The notes beneath the pieces were generated by a model. That model was not told where the DNA came from. It saw only the letters and a list, made by a program, of their open reading frames with translations, and ran no database searches. From an uncultured Gammaproteobacteria bacterium (lineage in GTDB: Bacteria; Pseudomonadota; Gammaproteobacteria; Eutrophobiales; Eutrophobiaceae): a stretch of 55,984 bases of DNA. Positions 7,060 through 17,883 of the stretch are shown here, one piece after another (position 1 is the stretch's first letter; each line of letters begins with the position of its first letter). The DNA lies in contig CALKEZ010000046.1 in NCBI GenBank assembly GCA_938084745.1, positions 1-55,984 on the forward strand, read 5' to 3'. The position numbers were made by a program, and so were the translations under genes.

Positions 7060-8789
7060 AACTACGCACCGTACAGGCACAATATCCGATACGCCGCTGG
7101 CTTATCCTGAGTCTATTCCTTTGTGGAATGGTCGTTCTGTCATCACGCGCGATTTATCTACAGCTTTTAGAGAATGATTTTCTTAGAGACCATGGCGATG
7201 CGCGATCGATTCGTGTTGTCGAGATTCCTGCCCATCGTGGCGTTATTACCGATCGAAATGGTGAGCAATTGGCGATGAGTACGCCAGTTGATTCAATCTG
7301 GGTTACACCCAGAAAAGTATTTGAAGATGTAGAACGTTTGCCCGAGTTAGCGAAGGTTATGGGTATGACGCTGAATGAGTTACATGAGTTATTGCGTGAT
7401 CGTATTAGTCGAGATTTTATTTATTTAAAACGACATGCTGATCCTGATTTGGTTAAAGCAGTTAAAAGCCTGGGTATAAGAGGTGTCTCAACGCAACGTG
7501 AATATAAACGTTATTATCCCGCCGCTGAAGTAACATCCCATTTTATTGGGTTTACCAATATAGATGACAAGGGCCAGGAAGGTCTGGAGTTGGCCTATGA
7601 TGATTGGTTGAGTGGTAAGCCCGGTAAAAAGCGGGTGCTTAAAGATCGTCTGAATCGCATCGTTAAAAATATTGAGAGTATTGAATCATCCCAACCGGGC
7701 AAGGAACTCACGCTCAGTATTGATCGGCGCGTGCAATACCTGGCCTACCGAGAACTGGCCGCTGCCGTGAAATATCATCAGGCCAAGGGTGGTTCATTGG
7801 TGATGCTGGATATTAAGACGGGAGAGATTATGGCGATGGTAGGACATCCCTCCTATAACCCGAATAATCGAAGAGGCTTGAAAAGTCAGTTTTTTCGTAA
7901 CCGTGCTGTGACCGATGTGTTTGAACCGGGTTCAACAATGAAACCGTTTACTGTTGCAGCTGGACTAGAATCAGGTATTTACACACCACACACAGCTATC
8001 AATACATCACCCGGATATTTTAAAGTGGGCGATCACACTATTAGAGACATGCGCAATTATGGAAATATTGATGTCTCTACCGTTATAACGAAATCAAGTA
8101 ACGTTGGTGCGAGCAAAATCGCTTTATCGTTAGAGCCTGAACAATACTGGGATACCTTGTCACGATTTGGTTTTGGTCAACCCGTAGGCAGTGGTTTTCC
8201 AGGAGAATCTGCCGGAATACTAAGCCCCTACAATACCTGGTCGGATGTTGAAATGGCGACCTTGTCTTTTGGTTACGGTCTTTCCGTAACGCCGTTACAA
8301 CTCGCACACGCTTATTCTGTTTTAGCCACCGGCGGCGTGATGTTACCAGTCTCTTTTCTAAAAGTGAGCGGTTCTGTTTCCGGTAAGCGCGTCATACCGG
8401 AAAATACCGCAAGACAAATCAGGAAAATGATGGAAACCGTTGTATCCGAAGAAGGTACCGGGAAACGAGCAGCCGTGCGAGGTTACCGTGTTATTGGTAA
8501 AACCGGTACCGTCTATAAATATATACGCGGGGGCTATTCTGATGATCGTTATCTTTCTGTCTTTGCTGGTATTGCACCAGCCAGCGAACCCCGATTCGCC
8601 ATGGTGGTGTTGATCGATGAACCCGGTGGTGATCATCACTATGGTGGTGTTGTTGCGGCGCCCGTTTTTTCAAGAGTTATGGAAGGAACTTTCCGGATAT
8701 TAAATATTCCGCCTGACGACTTGCCTGCATTCACCAGTCCAATTTTGGCCAATAGCCACAAACCTGAAAAACTATTGGGGTTTGACTAA
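7056..8789 (+). CDS. ftsI: Septal peptidoglycan transpeptidase FtsI (PBP3)
   Basis: FtsI is the class B penicillin-binding protein that cross-links septal peptidoglycan with FtsW. It has an N-terminal membrane anchor (about 12-34), a dimerisation/pedestal domain starting at HRGVITDRNGEQLA (60-73), and a transpeptidase domain with all three active-site motifs: STMK with nucleophile Ser293, SSN (347-349) and KTGT (482-485). The length of 577 aa is normal. It overlaps ftsL by 4 bases and touches murE by one base. The C-terminal tail after residue 555 is short and polar. No unusual residue at the motifs suggests altered beta-lactam binding. Confidence 0.97.
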   Translation: MKLRTVQAQYPIRRWLILSLFLCGMVVLSSRAIYLQLLENDFLRDHGDARSIRVVEIPAHRGVITDRNGEQLAMSTPVDSIWVTPRKVFEDVERLPELAKVMGMTLNELHELLRDRISRDFIYLKRHADPDLVKAVKSLGIRGVSTQREYKRYYPAAEVTSHFIGFTNIDDKGQEGLELAYDDWLSGKPGKKRVLKDRLNRIVKNIESIESSQPGKELTLSIDRRVQYLAYRELAAAVKYHQAKGGSLVMLDIKTGEIMAMVGHPSYNPNNRRGLKSQFFRNRAVTDVFEPGSTMKPFTVAAGLESGIYTPHTAINTSPGYFKVGDHTIRDMRNYGNIDVSTVITKSSNVGASKIALSLEPEQYWDTLSRFGFGQPVGSGFPGESAGILSPYNTWSDVEMATLSFGYGLSVTPLQLAHAYSVLATGGVMLPVSFLKVSGSVSGKRVIPENTARQIRKMMETVVSEEGTGKRAAVRGYRVIGKTGTVYKYIRGGYSDDRYLSVFAGIAPASEPRFAMVVLIDEPGGDHHYGGVVAAPVFSRVMEGTFRILNIPPDDLPAFTSPILANSHKPEKLLGFD

Positions 8790-10297
8790 TGATGGCCGTT
8801 GAAAATTTAAATTATTCAAAATCATTAACGGATCTCCTGAACGGGTTTAGCCATGTTGATGCCGCTATCAATGTTACCGGTGTTGCTATTGATAGTCGAC
8901 GTGTGCAATCGGGTGATTTGTTTTTAGCGTACCGTGGTTCAGAGGCAAATGGTATTGATTATATTGATGCTGCAATTCAGTCGGGAGCAGCGGCAATTGC
9001 TTACGATGCCAATGAAAATATCAATATACAATCAAGTTCTGTAACGTTGATAAAGGTGCCTGATTTACGTCAACGTGCAGGGCTTATTATCAGTCGTTTT
9101 TATGATGAGCCATCAAAGGCAATGCAACTCATTGGCGTGACCGGCACTAATGGAAAGTCTACGGTTTCTTACATGATTGCCTATGGCCTGTATGTACTCG
9201 GAAAACAAAGTGCAGTCATAGGAACACTTGGTTATGGTCCGTTCAATCAAATAGAAGTTGGTTCAACCACCACGCCCGATCCGGTGACCTTACATTCCCT
9301 GTTTGCAGACTGGCGCAATAAAATTGATTCCGTAGTGATGGAAGTATCATCGCATGCGCTTGATCAAGGCAGGGTAGCCGGCGCTGCTTTTGATATTGCC
9401 GTCTTTACAAACCTGAGTCGTGACCATCTTGATTATCATGTAACGCTCGATGATTATGCGGATGCAAAGTTTCGATTATTTCAACTGCCCGGACTTAAAC
9501 ACGCGGTCATTAATGCCAATGATCCTTATGGTCTGAAGTTAATAAAACAGTTGCCGGCGACAGTGGATATCGTTGCTTATTCAAATCAACCTAGTGATGT
9601 CGTGTTAAACAATAAATCTGTTTCACAAGTTTATTGCAAAAACATTGATATAAAAGGATTACAAACCAATATAACGATAGAAAGTCCGTGGGGAGAATTT
9701 GCTATACAAACCTGCCTGTTAGGATCTTTCAATATAGATAATATTCTGGCTGCATTTTCTACCCTATGCGCGGCAGGTTTTGCTGCTGATAAAGTCGCTG
9801 AAACGCTCTCCGGGTTTACCGGCATCCCCGGCAGGATGGAATGTTTTTCGACACCGGGTAAGCCTTTGGTTATTGTTGATTATGCCCACACTCCGGATGC
9901 ACTGGAAAAAGCATTGCTTGCATTAAGGCCCTATTGTCGCGGTGAATTATATTGCGTCTTTGGTTGTGGTGGTGATCGCGATTTGGGTAAACGATCTCAA
10001 ATGGGAGCCATCGCAGAACAATTGTCAGATCATATCGTTCTTACCAATGATAATCCGCGCACCGAAGCAGCCGAAGATATTATTGAAAATATTCTTGAAG
10101 GTATTCAGGACAGATCTGCTGTCACGATTAAATACGATCGATCTGATGCAATAACCAATGCCTTTATCAATGCCAAAGAAGCAGATCTGATTTTAATAGC
10201 GGGCAAGGGTCACGAGACAACGCAACAAATCGGGACGTCGCTGTTGCCTTTTAGTGACCGTGAATTGGCTCGACGTTTGACGGATACAACATCATGA
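8789..10297 (+). CDS. murE: UDP-MurNAc-L-Ala-D-Glu:meso-diaminopimelate ligase MurE
   Basis: MurE adds the third stem residue to UDP-MurNAc-dipeptide using ATP. The Mur-ligase P-loop GTNGKST is at 119-125, the lysine expected to be carbamylated lies in DYADAKFRL (Lys227), and the DNPRTE sequence at 421-426 is the amino-acid-selectivity motif of enzymes that use meso-diaminopimelate rather than lysine. This agrees with a Gram-negative wall. Length is 502 aa. ATG 8789 overlaps the ftsI stop by one base (a second ATG follows directly at 8792), and the end overlaps murF by 4 bases. Confidence 0.97.
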   Translation: MMAVENLNYSKSLTDLLNGFSHVDAAINVTGVAIDSRRVQSGDLFLAYRGSEANGIDYIDAAIQSGAAAIAYDANENINIQSSSVTLIKVPDLRQRAGLIISRFYDEPSKAMQLIGVTGTNGKSTVSYMIAYGLYVLGKQSAVIGTLGYGPFNQIEVGSTTTPDPVTLHSLFADWRNKIDSVVMEVSSHALDQGRVAGAAFDIAVFTNLSRDHLDYHVTLDDYADAKFRLFQLPGLKHAVINANDPYGLKLIKQLPATVDIVAYSNQPSDVVLNNKSVSQVYCKNIDIKGLQTNITIESPWGEFAIQTCLLGSFNIDNILAAFSTLCAAGFAADKVAETLSGFTGIPGRMECFSTPGKPLVIVDYAHTPDALEKALLALRPYCRGELYCVFGCGGDRDLGKRSQMGAIAEQLSDHIVLTNDNPRTEAAEDIIENILEGIQDRSAVTIKYDRSDAITNAFINAKEADLILIAGKGHETTQQIGTSLLPFSDRELARRLTDTTS

Positions 10298-11652
10298 TCA
10301 GTATGTCGCTATCCAAAGCAGCCCTCGCAATCGAAGCAAAACTTTATGATGAAGATATTATCTTTACGGGGTGCAGTACAGACACTCGCACTATCGAAAA
10401 AGGAAATTTATTCATTGCCTTAAGCGGTGAGCATTTTGATGGTCATGACTATGTCTCAATAGCGGAAGAGAAGGGTGCATCTGCAGTGTTAATTGAACGA
10501 GATGTAGTTCATAGCAAACCGGCATTGAAAGTAAACAATACACGTAAGGCCATGGGTTTGTTAGCGAGATGCTGGCGTGAAGAAATGACGATTCCTGTTA
10601 TCGCAATCACCGGCAGTAATGGCAAGACAACGGTAAAAGAAATGGTGAGCAGCATTTTATCCGGGGTTGCTGCTGTACACGCCACCGCGGGCAACCTTAA
10701 TAATGATATCGGTGTGCCATTGACACTGTTTGGTCTCGACAAAAAGCATCAATATGCTGTGATAGAAATGGGCGCAAATCACCCGGGTGAAATTGAATGG
10801 TTAAGTGCTATCGCACGCCCGAATGTTGCCGTGATTACCCAATGCGCTCCCGCACATCTTGAAGGCTTTGGCGACATTGATGGTGTGGCAAAAGCTAAAG
10901 CTGAAATTTATTCCGGTTTGCAAACTGCAGGAACGGCAATCATCAATGCCGATGATGCATATGCCGAATTCTGGCGAAAACAATGTACCGGTCTGAATCA
11001 GCTTGGTTTTGGCATTAAGTCTGCGAAAGCAAATGTGCGTGCAAAAAACATTCAACTATCCGAACACGATGCGGCAACTGATTTTCAATTGGTTTGTGAA
11101 AAAGGCTCCGTTGACATTCACTTGCCACTTTCTGGTGAACATAACGTCATGAATGCATTAGCCGCGAGTGCCTGTTGCCTGAGTCTGGATATAGCCCTCG
11201 AGACAATAAAGAACGGGCTGGAAAAATTAGCCACTATAAAAGGTCGTTTACAGATTAAAAAAGGTAGAAACGGATCTCGTATTATTGATGATACATACAA
11301 TGCAAACCCGACCTCATTAACTGCCGGGTTAGATGTTTTGAAACGTTTTTCCGGTAGCCGTTATCTGGTCCTCGGCGATATGGGCGAGTTGGGTGAAACA
11401 GCACAACAACTGCACAGCGATGCAGGGAGTTTGGCAAAGCAGACGGGCATTGAAGGCCTGTTCACAATTGGAGAGTTAAGTATTAATGCCATGCAGAGTT
11501 TTGGTTCAGGCGCGACACATTTTGATTCTTACGATGCGCTGGAAAAAGCTTTGTTAAAACTGTTGGGCAAAGAGACTACCATCCTGATTAAGGGTTCACG
11601 CGCGATGCAAATGGAACTCATTGTTAATGCACTAACCGAGGAGCAAATCTGA
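10294..11652 (+). CDS. murF: UDP-MurNAc-tripeptide:D-Ala-D-Ala ligase MurF
   Basis: MurF completes the pentapeptide by adding D-Ala-D-Ala. Signatures are an N-terminal domain with [16 protein letters not shown], the ATP-binding [15 protein letters not shown] around residues 104-118, [13 protein letters not shown] around 158-170 and [10 protein letters not shown] in the C-terminal domain near residues 331-340. At 452 aa it is of normal size. It begins in the murE stop (ATGA overlap) at MISMSLSK; a second ATG lies 3 codons on. The end overlaps mraY by one base, so murE, murF and mraY appear translationally coupled. Confidence 0.96.
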   Translation: MISMSLSKAALAIEAKLYDEDIIFTGCSTDTRTIEKGNLFIALSGEHFDGHDYVSIAEEKGASAVLIERDVVHSKPALKVNNTRKAMGLLARCWREEMTIPVIAITGSNGKTTVKEMVSSILSGVAAVHATAGNLNNDIGVPLTLFGLDKKHQYAVIEMGANHPGEIEWLSAIARPNVAVITQCAPAHLEGFGDIDGVAKAKAEIYSGLQTAGTAIINADDAYAEFWRKQCTGLNQLGFGIKSAKANVRAKNIQLSEHDAATDFQLVCEKGSVDIHLPLSGEHNVMNALAASACCLSLDIALETIKNGLEKLATIKGRLQIKKGRNGSRIIDDTYNANPTSLTAGLDVLKRFSGSRYLVLGDMGELGETAQQLHSDAGSLAKQTGIEGLFTIGELSINAMQSFGSGATHFDSYDALEKALLKLLGKETTILIKGSRAMQMELIVNALTEEQI

Positions 11653-12734
11653 TGTTACTTTGGTTAACGGAATACCTCACCCAGCTTGATAGTGGTTTTG
11701 CCGTATTCAAGTACTTAACATTAAGAACCATATTCGGCATTTTAACATCGTTATTTATTTCATTAATTTTAGGCCCTTACCTGATACGACATCTCACCAG
11801 CAAACAGATTGGTCAAAGTGTCAGAGATGATGGCCCGAAGACACACCTTGATAAAAGTGGGACACCGACCATGGGTGGTTTACTGATACTGGTGTCTATT
11901 ATGTTTAGTACCTTATGTTGGGCTGATCTTAGCAACCGTTATGTGCTGGTTGTTGTGTTGGTGACCTTTCTCTTCGGGGTTATAGGACTGGTCGATGATT
12001 ACCGAAAGGTAATTCATAACAATCCGAAAGGTTTAAGTGCCAAGTATAAATATCTTTCCCAATCGATAGTTGGATTGGGTGCTGCAGTTTATCTTTATCA
12101 AACAGCAGTACTCCCGGTTGAGACTCAATTAATCGTGCCTTTTGTGAAGGCCTTTGTTTTTGATCTGAATTGGCTCTATGTCGTGCTCGCCTATTTCGTC
12201 ATCGTTGGTTCGAGCAATGCAGTTAACCTGACCGATGGACTGGATGGTCTGGCAATATTACCTACCGTAATGGTCGCCGGCGCATTGGCTATTTTTGCCT
12301 ATGCCACCGGCCATGTTCGCTTTGCAGAATACCTGGGCATTCCCTATGTCCCGGGTGTCGGTGAAGTTGCTGTGTTCTGTGGTGCAATAGTTGGCTCCGG
12401 TCTCGGTTTCCTTTGGTTCAATACTTACCCCGCTCAGGTATTTATGGGAGATATCGGTGCATTGTCACTCGGCGCAGCCCTAGGTGTTGTAGCTGTGGTA
12501 ACCCGACAGGAATTGGCACTGTTTATAATGGGTGGTGTTTTTGTGATGGAAACAGTGTCAGTCATTTTACAAGTGGGGTCCTATAAGTTAACCGGTAAAC
12601 GTATTTTTAGAATGGCCCCACTGCATCACCACTATGAACTTAAAGGTTGGCCAGAACCGCGGGTTATTGTCCGCTTCTGGATTATTACTGTCATCCTCGT
12701 GCTGGTGGGCCTTGCCAGTTTAAAAATACGTTGA
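11652..12734 (+). CDS. mraY: Phospho-MurNAc-pentapeptide transferase MraY (lipid I synthase)
   Basis: MraY transfers phospho-MurNAc-pentapeptide to undecaprenyl phosphate in the inner membrane, giving lipid I. The protein is 360 aa with about ten hydrophobic segments. Family motifs are present: [10 protein letters not shown] near residue 70, the DDYRK pair Asp115/Asp116, [10 protein letters not shown] (192-201), Asp267 in [11 protein letters not shown], and the cytoplasmic histidine motif [12 protein letters not shown]. These cover the Mg2+ and substrate sites known for the family. It overlaps murF by one base. The GAGGG at its stop codon may serve as the ribosome binding site of murD. Confidence 0.97.
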   Translation: MLLWLTEYLTQLDSGFAVFKYLTLRTIFGILTSLFISLILGPYLIRHLTSKQIGQSVRDDGPKTHLDKSGTPTMGGLLILVSIMFSTLCWADLSNRYVLVVVLVTFLFGVIGLVDDYRKVIHNNPKGLSAKYKYLSQSIVGLGAAVYLYQTAVLPVETQLIVPFVKAFVFDLNWLYVVLAYFVIVGSSNAVNLTDGLDGLAILPTVMVAGALAIFAYATGHVRFAEYLGIPYVPGVGEVAVFCGAIVGSGLGFLWFNTYPAQVFMGDIGALSLGAALGVVAVVTRQELALFIMGGVFVMETVSVILQVGSYKLTGKRIFRMAPLHHHYELKGWPEPRVIVRFWIITVILVLVGLASLKIR

Positions 12735-12774
12735 GGGATGTCACTTGCTTTGTGTAACCGAAAAAAAGATAACG

Positions 12775-14124
12775 ATGAACGACACTAAACAGCACTACGA
12801 TGCAGTTATAGTTGGTCTTGGTAAGACCGGGTTGTCGTGTGTGCGTTATCTTTTGAAAAAAGGATCGACGATTGCGGTTACGGATAGTCGTGTCAATCCA
12901 CCAGAGTTATCCACTTTAAAAAATGAGTTTGAAACAGTTCCCGTGTATCTCGGTGAGATTAGTGCAGAAATATTACTGTCGTCAGATCAGGTAATACTGA
13001 GTCCAGGTGTTGCACTCGATAACAAGGCGATAAAGCAGGCGATTGAAAAAGGCATTCCGGTCTTTGGTGATATTGAATTATTTTGTCAACAAGTAAAGGT
13101 TCCCGTTATTGCAATATCAGGATCAAACGGAAAGAGTACCGTTACAACACTGGTTGCCGAGATGACTCAACAAGCCGGGATGAACGTTTCTGTTGGTGGC
13201 AATCTTGGACGGCCCGCACTTGATTTATTAAACGATAAAGGCACTGAATTATATGTTCTGGAGTTATCCAGTTTTCAACTGGAGACCACGTTCTCGCTGA
13301 ATGCGCATGCTGCCGTGGTATTGAATGTGTCCCCTGATCATATGGATCGATATGCTTCGCTTGATGACTATGCCCTCGCGAAGAAAAAGATTTATAGCGG
13401 TAATGGCTTGATGGTTATCAATCAGGATGATGACGTTGTAAATGCAATGCGTGAAACATCAAGAAAAGTGATTTCTTTTTCTTTAAGTAAACCGGAAGGT
13501 AATAATTTTGGTGTTATTGAAGAACATGGTGAAACCTGGTTATGTCAGGGCGAACAACGAATTATTAAACAAACAGAGCTTGGTATCAAAGGCGAACACA
13601 ATGTGGCTAATGCTTTGGCAGCGATGGCATTAGCCGGATCTGTCGATGTGCCGCTGAGTGTCATGGCCGAGACATTAAGAAAGTTTAGCGGTCTGGCACA
13701 TCGTTGTCAGTGGGTTAAAACAATAAACAAGGTAAGCTGGTTTAATGATTCGAAAGCGACCAACGTTGGCGCATGTATCGCATCAATTACAGGACTCTGT
13801 TCGCTTGGCAAGATCATTCTTATTGCTGGCGGCGATAGTAAAAACGCCGATCTATCAAGTCTGAAACCGGTGATTCAGCAGCATGTAAAAAAAGTCATAT
13901 TGCTTGGTATTGATGCAAAAAAGATTGCCGATGTAATCGGTTCAGATGTTGAGTATGAGTTTGTTACTGACATGAAGGCCGCTGTCGAGCTTGCAAGCAA
14001 GAGTGCCGAAGCCGGTGACCTGGTGTTACTCGCACCAGCGTGTGCCAGTCTTGATATGTATGAAAATTATCAGCAACGTGGTGATGTTTTTGTTGCTGCA
14101 GTTAATGCTTTGGAGGCTTCTTGA
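12775..14124 (+). CDS. murD: UDP-MurNAc-L-Ala:D-glutamate ligase MurD
   Basis: MurD adds D-glutamate to UDP-MurNAc-L-Ala in the cytoplasm. The N-terminal Rossmann motif VIVGLGKTGLSCV, the ATP P-loop SGSNGKST around residue 120 and the C-terminal LLAPACASLDMYENYQQRGD are all characteristic. The start is ambiguous. ATG 12775 gives 449 aa and an N-terminus of family-like length, but it has no clear ribosome binding site. An in-frame TTG at 12745 has GAGGG (12733-12737) 7 bases upstream and would add 10 residues. This genome uses TTG elsewhere, so the longer form is credible. The end overlaps the ftsW start by one base. Confidence 0.95.
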   Translation: MNDTKQHYDAVIVGLGKTGLSCVRYLLKKGSTIAVTDSRVNPPELSTLKNEFETVPVYLGEISAEILLSSDQVILSPGVALDNKAIKQAIEKGIPVFGDIELFCQQVKVPVIAISGSNGKSTVTTLVAEMTQQAGMNVSVGGNLGRPALDLLNDKGTELYVLELSSFQLETTFSLNAHAAVVLNVSPDHMDRYASLDDYALAKKKIYSGNGLMVINQDDDVVNAMRETSRKVISFSLSKPEGNNFGVIEEHGETWLCQGEQRIIKQTELGIKGEHNVANALAAMALAGSVDVPLSVMAETLRKFSGLAHRCQWVKTINKVSWFNDSKATNVGACIASITGLCSLGKIILIAGGDSKNADLSSLKPVIQQHVKKVILLGIDAKKIADVIGSDVEYEFVTDMKAAVELASKSAEAGDLVLLAPACASLDMYENYQQRGDVFVAAVNALEAS

Positions 14125-15326
14125 TGTCTGCACGCTACAAGCAACAGGCAACATTAGCTTCACATTATCACGTGAAGAATAAATTAATAGCAGGTTATGA
14201 CCTTTGGCTAATGGGAATATCGCTATTAATACTTGGCATTGGTTTAATTATGGTGGCATCGGCCTCTATATCTATCTCAGCCAAAGAATTTAATGACCCG
14301 TTACACTATTTTTGGCGGCAGGGGTTTTCTGCGGCAATTGGTTTATGCCTTGCACTGGTTATATTGAAAATCCCGATGCGTTTTTGGGAAGCGATTAGTG
14401 CGCCATTATTAATGACAGCGATTTTCCTTTTAATTTTGATCCTGATTCCGGGAATTGGTAAGGAAGTCAATGGCAGTATGCGCTGGGTTCAACTGGGACC
14501 TTTTGCCTTACAGGCTTCAGAGCCGGTCAAGCTCTGTGTGATTGCCTACCTGGCGGGTTATATGGTGCGTCATGGTGAAACCGTGCAAACAGAATTTTCC
14601 GGGTTTATTAAACCTATCGGCGTCTTAACTTTCATTTCCGGCCTGTTATTACTTGAACCTGATTTTGGTGCAAGCGTTGTTTTGTTTGCGACAGCATTAG
14701 GCATGTTGTTTATGGGTGGCGTGCCCTTAACCCGTTTTTTTGCCTGGGTGTCGGTAGCCATTAGCGCCTTAATTACATTGGCCATTCTGTCTCCTTATCG
14801 CATGCAGCGTCTCATGAGTTTTGTCGACCCGTGGAAAGATCCTTACGACAGTGGTTTTCAACTTACACAAGCCTTGATTGCCTTTGGTCGGGGCGACTGG
14901 TTCGGGGTCGGCTTGGGTAGTAGTGTACAAAAATTGTTTTACTTGCCCGAGGCCCATACTGATTTTGTTTTTTCGGTTTTGGCTGAAGAGCTTGGTTTGC
15001 TTGGCAGCATTACGATGATACTTCTTTATTCTTTTATCATTTGGCGAGCATTTGTTATTGGACATATTGCTGAACGGGTAGAGAAATATTTTGCTGCATA
15101 TTTTGCTTACGGCATCGGACTGATTATAGGGATACAGGCCTATATCAATATTGGGGTAAACATGGGTGTTTTACCTACCAAGGGATTGACACTGCCGATG
15201 ATGAGTTATGGCGGTAATAGTTTAATTATTTTTTGCATGTTGCTGGGTATTCTTTTACGTATTGAATATGAGAATCGACAGGACACACGCAATATTATTT
15301 CTAACGTGGTGCCAACCTATGCGTGA
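14124..15326 (+). CDS. ftsW: Septal peptidoglycan polymerase FtsW (SEDS family)
   Basis: FtsW is the glycosyltransferase that polymerises lipid II at the septum together with FtsI. The 400-residue protein has the SEDS pattern of about ten membrane segments, with GIGKEVNGSMRWVQLG in the large periplasmic region (about 111-126), LLEPDFGAS near 174-182 and the C-terminal LPTKGLTLPMMSYGGNS. ATG 14124 is preferred to TTG 14121 because GGAGG (14112-14116) is 7 bases upstream. It overlaps the murD stop by one base, and murG starts within its last 8 bases. Confidence 0.95.
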   Translation: MSARYKQQATLASHYHVKNKLIAGYDLWLMGISLLILGIGLIMVASASISISAKEFNDPLHYFWRQGFSAAIGLCLALVILKIPMRFWEAISAPLLMTAIFLLILILIPGIGKEVNGSMRWVQLGPFALQASEPVKLCVIAYLAGYMVRHGETVQTEFSGFIKPIGVLTFISGLLLLEPDFGASVVLFATALGMLFMGGVPLTRFFAWVSVAISALITLAILSPYRMQRLMSFVDPWKDPYDSGFQLTQALIAFGRGDWFGVGLGSSVQKLFYLPEAHTDFVFSVLAEELGLLGSITMILLYSFIIWRAFVIGHIAERVEKYFAAYFAYGIGLIIGIQAYINIGVNMGVLPTKGLTLPMMSYGGNSLIIFCMLLGILLRIEYENRQDTRNIISNVVPTYA

Positions 15327-16404
15327 TAAAAACATTCTTATCATGGCAGGTGGAACCGGTGGACATATCTATCCGGCACTGGCTGTTGCTGATCAGCTTA
15401 AAGAAAATGGTTTCAAATTATTCTGGTTAGGTACCAACAAGGGTCTTGAAACCAGTCTGGTGCCCGAGCATGGTTATCCCTTGCTTAAAATAAATGTTGC
15501 CGGTTTAAGAGGCAAAGGATTAATTCGACTCTTGATCGCCCCCGGCATGTTATTACTCGCTTTGTTTCAAGCACTGATGATTATGAACAAAATACGACCT
15601 GTCGTTGTATTAGGCATGGGCGGGTTTGCAAGTGGTCCTGGTGGTGTCGCAGCATGGTTAATGCGTGTGCCACTCTTGATTCATGAACAAAATGCGATAG
15701 CCGGGCTTACTAACCGGTTACTGGCACCGTTTGCTGTTTCTATCATGGCGGCTTTTCCTGGAGCATTTAAAGAATCAGATAAAATGACGGTCACTGGCAA
15801 TCCAGTTCGTCCTGAAATTGTAAATTTACCCGAGCCTGAAAAACGTTATGCCGGGCGAGAGAGGGATGTTATTAAAATCCTGGTGCTTGGTGGCAGCCTG
15901 GGTGCAAAAGCCTTGAATGAAGTTGTACCAGAAACATTACTGGTATTAAGTGAGGATTATCAAATAGAAGTTAAACACCAATGTGGTGATCGGCATTATT
16001 CAGCCACCAGTGCGGCGTATAAAGAGAGTCAGATCCGGGCAGAGGTAACGCCGTTTATGAATGATATGGCAACGGCGTATGGCTGGGCTGATATTGTCAT
16101 TTGTCGAGCGGGCGCTTTGACGATTGCCGAATTAGCCGCCTGTGGAGTTGCAGCGATACTGATTCCTTTTCCTTATGCCGTGGATGACCATCAAACGGCA
16201 AATGCGAATTACCTTGCCAGCGAAGGTGCAGCAATCCTGATGCAGGAAACTCAACTTAGTATCGAAAAATTAAAACAGGTGTTAGTACAACTTGTTCAGG
16301 CACCGGAACAAATTATCCAGATGGCTATCAAAGCGCGCGCATTGGCAAAACCACAGGCGACGCATGTTGTTGCGAATTTATGCATGGAGGCCGCCCATGG
16401 CTGA
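15319..16404 (+). CDS. murG: Lipid II synthase MurG (UDP-GlcNAc transferase)
   Basis: MurG adds GlcNAc from UDP-GlcNAc to lipid I on the cytoplasmic membrane face. The GT-B fold signatures are the glycine-rich [15 protein letters not shown] right at the N-terminus, [14 protein letters not shown] near 120-133, [12 protein letters not shown] near 190 and the UDP-binding [15 protein letters not shown] around 258-272. The open frame extends upstream into ftsW, but ATG 15319 puts the family N-terminus ([15 protein letters not shown]) in place and gives 361 aa. It overlaps ftsW by 8 bases and murC by 8 bases. Confidence 0.96.
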   Translation: MRDKNILIMAGGTGGHIYPALAVADQLKENGFKLFWLGTNKGLETSLVPEHGYPLLKINVAGLRGKGLIRLLIAPGMLLLALFQALMIMNKIRPVVVLGMGGFASGPGGVAAWLMRVPLLIHEQNAIAGLTNRLLAPFAVSIMAAFPGAFKESDKMTVTGNPVRPEIVNLPEPEKRYAGRERDVIKILVLGGSLGAKALNEVVPETLLVLSEDYQIEVKHQCGDRHYSATSAAYKESQIRAEVTPFMNDMATAYGWADIVICRAGALTIAELAACGVAAILIPFPYAVDDHQTANANYLASEGAAILMQETQLSIEKLKQVLVQLVQAPEQIIQMAIKARALAKPQATHVVANLCMEAAHG

Positions 16405-17818
16405 TATGCGAACACACGTCATGGGACGGGTTAAACATATCCACTTCGTCGGTATTGGTGGCGCTGGCATGGGCGGAATTGCCGAGGTTCTTAAAAATCT
16501 TGGTTACGAGATAAGCGGTTCTGATATCAAGCAAAGTGCGATCACGCAACGACTTGAGTCACTGGGTATAAAAATATCAATAGGGCATGCCGCAGAAAAT
16601 ATAGCCGACACTGATGTGATTGTCGTGACAAGCGCCATTGATGGCAGCAACGAGGAATTAATTGCAGCACGTAATAATAGAATTCCGGTTGTACGCCGTG
16701 CAGAAATGCTGGCGGAGCTGATGCGCTTTAGTCCGGGTATTGCGATTGCCGGTACGCACGGAAAAACAACCACGACCAGTCTGGTTGCCAGTGTTCTGGC
16801 TGAAGGTGGTCTGGATCCAACTTATGTGATCGGTGGTTTATTAAACAGTTCCGGTACCCATGCTCGTCTTGGTAGTGGCAAGTATATTGTTGCTGAAGCT
16901 GATGAGAGTGACGCTTCTTTTCTGCACCTCTATCCGATTATCTCAGTGATTACGAATATTGATGCCGATCATCTCGATACCTATGCCGGTGACTTTGCAA
17001 ATTTACGAAATAACTTTGTCGAGTTTTTACATCAATTACCTTTTTATGGTTTGGCCGTTTTATGTATTGATGATGAAGGCGTCAGAAAAATATTACCGGA
17101 AGTTACCAAACCGGTTGTGACTTACGGTATCGATTATGAGGCAGATTACAACGCAGAGTTATTACGACAGGAAAATAGCAAAACCTGGTTTAGAGTGTCA
17201 CGCAAGGATAAAAAGAATTGGCTGGAAATTGAACTCAATCTTCCGGGCAAACATAATTTATTAAACGCGCTGGCATCGATCGCCGTTGCCCATGAGTTAG
17301 GTGTTAATGATAAAGATATTATTAATGCACTGCGACATTTCCAGGGTATTTCACGGCGTTGTCATGTACGCGGTGAAATTCGAATCAATGATTGTAATGT
17401 CACATTGATTGATGACTATGCGCATCATCCTACAGAAATAGAAGCCACTTTATCTGCTATCAGAGCAGGCTGGTCCAATCGACGATTGGTCGTAGTTTAC
17501 CAACCGCACCGATATACGCGCATGCGCGATTTATTTGAAGACTTCAGTCGGGTTCTCTCGCAAGCGGATTGCCTTTTAATCATGGATGTTTATCCGGCTG
17601 GTGAGAAACCGATCGCCGGTGCCGACAGTCGTTCTCTATGTCGAGCAATAAGGTTACGGGGACAGGTTGATCCTGTTTTTGTTGAAGATAAAGACAATAT
17701 GCTTGATGTGCTTTCAAGTATGGTTAAAGACAACGATCTACTTCTGACATTAGGTGCCGGTGATATCGGTACAATTTCAAAGCAACTTTATCAAGATTGC
17801 TCTGGAACGATGCACTAA
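16397..17818 (+). CDS. murC: UDP-MurNAc:L-alanine ligase MurC
   Basis: MurC adds L-alanine, the first stem residue, to UDP-MurNAc. Motifs include [18 protein letters not shown] near the start, the P-loop [13 protein letters not shown] around residues 119-131, [14 protein letters not shown] and [14 protein letters not shown] around 341-354. ATG 16397 was chosen because GGAGG (16386-16390) lies 6 bases upstream and the protein then has the normal 473 residues; the frame is open further upstream inside murG. The overlap with murG is 8 bases. murB follows after a short gap. Confidence 0.96.
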   Translation: MADMRTHVMGRVKHIHFVGIGGAGMGGIAEVLKNLGYEISGSDIKQSAITQRLESLGIKISIGHAAENIADTDVIVVTSAIDGSNEELIAARNNRIPVVRRAEMLAELMRFSPGIAIAGTHGKTTTTSLVASVLAEGGLDPTYVIGGLLNSSGTHARLGSGKYIVAEADESDASFLHLYPIISVITNIDADHLDTYAGDFANLRNNFVEFLHQLPFYGLAVLCIDDEGVRKILPEVTKPVVTYGIDYEADYNAELLRQENSKTWFRVSRKDKKNWLEIELNLPGKHNLLNALASIAVAHELGVNDKDIINALRHFQGISRRCHVRGEIRINDCNVTLIDDYAHHPTEIEATLSAIRAGWSNRRLVVVYQPHRYTRMRDLFEDFSRVLSQADCLLIMDVYPAGEKPIAGADSRSLCRAIRLRGQVDPVFVEDKDNMLDVLSSMVKDNDLLLTLGAGDIGTISKQLYQDCSGTMH

Positions 17819-17883
17819 AGGATAGACCTTTGTTAAGTATACAAAATGAAAATCAATTTAAGCGGGTAAGTTTAATTAACAGA